From Rubellimicrobium arenae (GTDB taxonomy: Bacteria > Pseudomonadota > Alphaproteobacteria > Rhodobacterales > Rhodobacteraceae): a DNA stretch of 64,000 nt. The notes below the pieces were generated by a model, which did no database searches, was not told the DNA's origin, and saw only the letters and a list, made by a program, of their open reading frames with translations. The translations under genes and the position numbers were made by a program. The stretch is from the NCBI RefSeq assembly GCF_017916295.1, contig NZ_JAFMSS010000016.1, forward strand, positions 1 to 64,000. Direction: 5' to 3'. Shown in pieces: positions 63,475 to 64,000 of the stretch (its first letter is position 1; each line of letters begins with the position of its first letter).

Positions 63475-64000
63475 TTAGAACAGGCCCTCGATCTGACCGG
63501 CCTCGTTGAGGCGGATCACTTCGGCGCTGGGCACCTTGGGCAGGCCCGGCATGGTCATGATCTCACCGCAGATGACCACGATGAAACCCGCCCCGGCCGA
63601 CAGCCGCACTTCGCGCACCGGCACCGTGTGGCCCGTCGGCGCGCCGCGGACGTTCGGATCGGTGGTGAAGCTGTACTGCGTCTTGGCCATGCAGATCGGC
63701 AGGTGGCCGTAGCCCGCCGCCTCCCAGGCCTTGAGCTGGTCGCGGATCGACTTGTCGGCGATCACCTCGTCGGCGTGGTAGATGCGCTTGGCGATCGTCT
63801 CGACCTTCTGGAACAGCGGCATCTCCTCGGGGTAGAGCGGCGCGAAGTTGGCGCTGCCGCCTTCGGCGAGTTGCACGACCTTGCGGGCCAGATCCTCGAT
63901 CCCGGCCGAGCCCTGGGCCCAGTGCTTGCACAGGATCGCCTCGGCGCCCTGCTCGGCCACATAGGCCTTCACGGCTTCGATCTCGGCGTCGGTGTCGCTG
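63475..64000 (-). CDS. fhs: Formate-tetrahydrofolate ligase, C-terminal part (cut by the window end)
   Basis: The 175 visible codons encode the C-terminal third of Fhs, which makes 10-formyl-THF from formate, THF and ATP. Recognised blocks: YHADEVIADKSIRDQLKAWEAAGYGHLPICMAKTQYSFTTDP and VREVRLSAGAGFIVVICGEIMTMPGLPKVPSAEVIRL. The gene continues off the window to the right. It supplies folD with one-carbon units. Confidence 0.94.
   Translation of the reverse strand, partial: SDTDAEIEAVKAYVAEQGAEAILCKHWAQGSAGIEDLARKVVQLAEGGSANFAPLYPEEMPLFQKVETIAKRIYHADEVIADKSIRDQLKAWEAAGYGHLPICMAKTQYSFTTDPNVRGAPTGHTVPVREVRLSAGAGFIVVICGEIMTMPGLPKVPSAEVIRLNEAGQIEGLF

Overview
The window is a contiguous, GC-rich (roughly two-thirds G+C) stretch of an alphaproteobacterial chromosome. 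Gene content and order point to the Rhodobacteraceae/Paracoccaceae: an aa3-type oxidase cluster (ctaC-ctaB-small ORF-ctaG-ctaE-surf1) running into thrC and an M16 peptidase, lysC next to ptsP, mtnP next to apt, dprA next to topA, and a Tad/Flp pilus locus. The genus cannot be set from sequence reading alone. I see no rRNA, tRNA, insertion sequence, prophage or CRISPR array. The window is mostly core chromosome with a few accessory islands.

Layout. 0-8 kb: the methionine-sulfoxide repair pair msrP-msrQ, the disaggregase clpB divergent from pyrF, a DUF892 ferritin-like protein, an NfeD/SPFH membrane pair and a Nudix hydrolase. 8-13 kb: DNA polymerase IV with an added zinc-ribbon N-terminus, then a one-domain ModE-like regulator with modA and modB but no modC, then a histone-deacetylase-like hydrolase and an exported glutathione peroxidase. 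13-21 kb: lysC, ptsP (EI-Ntr), and two polytopic glycosyltransferase-like membrane proteins behind a consensus-like CtrA box. 21-27 kb: methylthioadenosine salvage (mtnP, a DUF2927 gene, apt), an FAD-linked oxidase and an exported metallo-beta-lactamase-fold protein. 27-36 kb: thrC, an M16 peptidase, phzF and the cytochrome c oxidase subunit II/III and assembly genes, all on the minus strand. 35-46 kb: tldD, a small transporter, a PAP2 phosphatase, dprA, topA, the CoA-transferase genes scoA-scoB and small acetyltransferase/membrane proteins.

46-57 kb is the main accessory system, a Tad (tight adherence) pilus locus: two very short Flp-type pilins, cpaB, secretin cpaC, an OmpA-like lipoprotein, cpaE, ATPase cpaF, tadB, tadC, two TPR lipoproteins and prepilin peptidase, with a divergent lytic transglycosylase at its head. 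No tadE/tadF/tadG minor pilin genes are present here. 57-64 kb: a SnoaL-like protein, the Lhr-type helicase and PdeM phosphoesterase of the ligase-associated DNA repair set (ligase and exonuclease absent here), an ArsR/SRPBCC pair, and a one-carbon/aromatic group folD-chorismate mutase-fhs (fhs cut by the window end).

The most interesting unexplained signals are regulatory. Two 26-bp direct repeats matching the Mo-box core precede modA. TTAA-N7-TTAA-type CtrA boxes or half-sites precede the membrane glycosyltransferase pair, dprA and both pilin genes. A 12-bp perfect hairpin covers the scoA ribosome binding site. I found no convincing wholly novel enzyme system; the Tad locus with acidic (+5 Asp) pilins and the putative CtrA link are the best candidates for follow-up.
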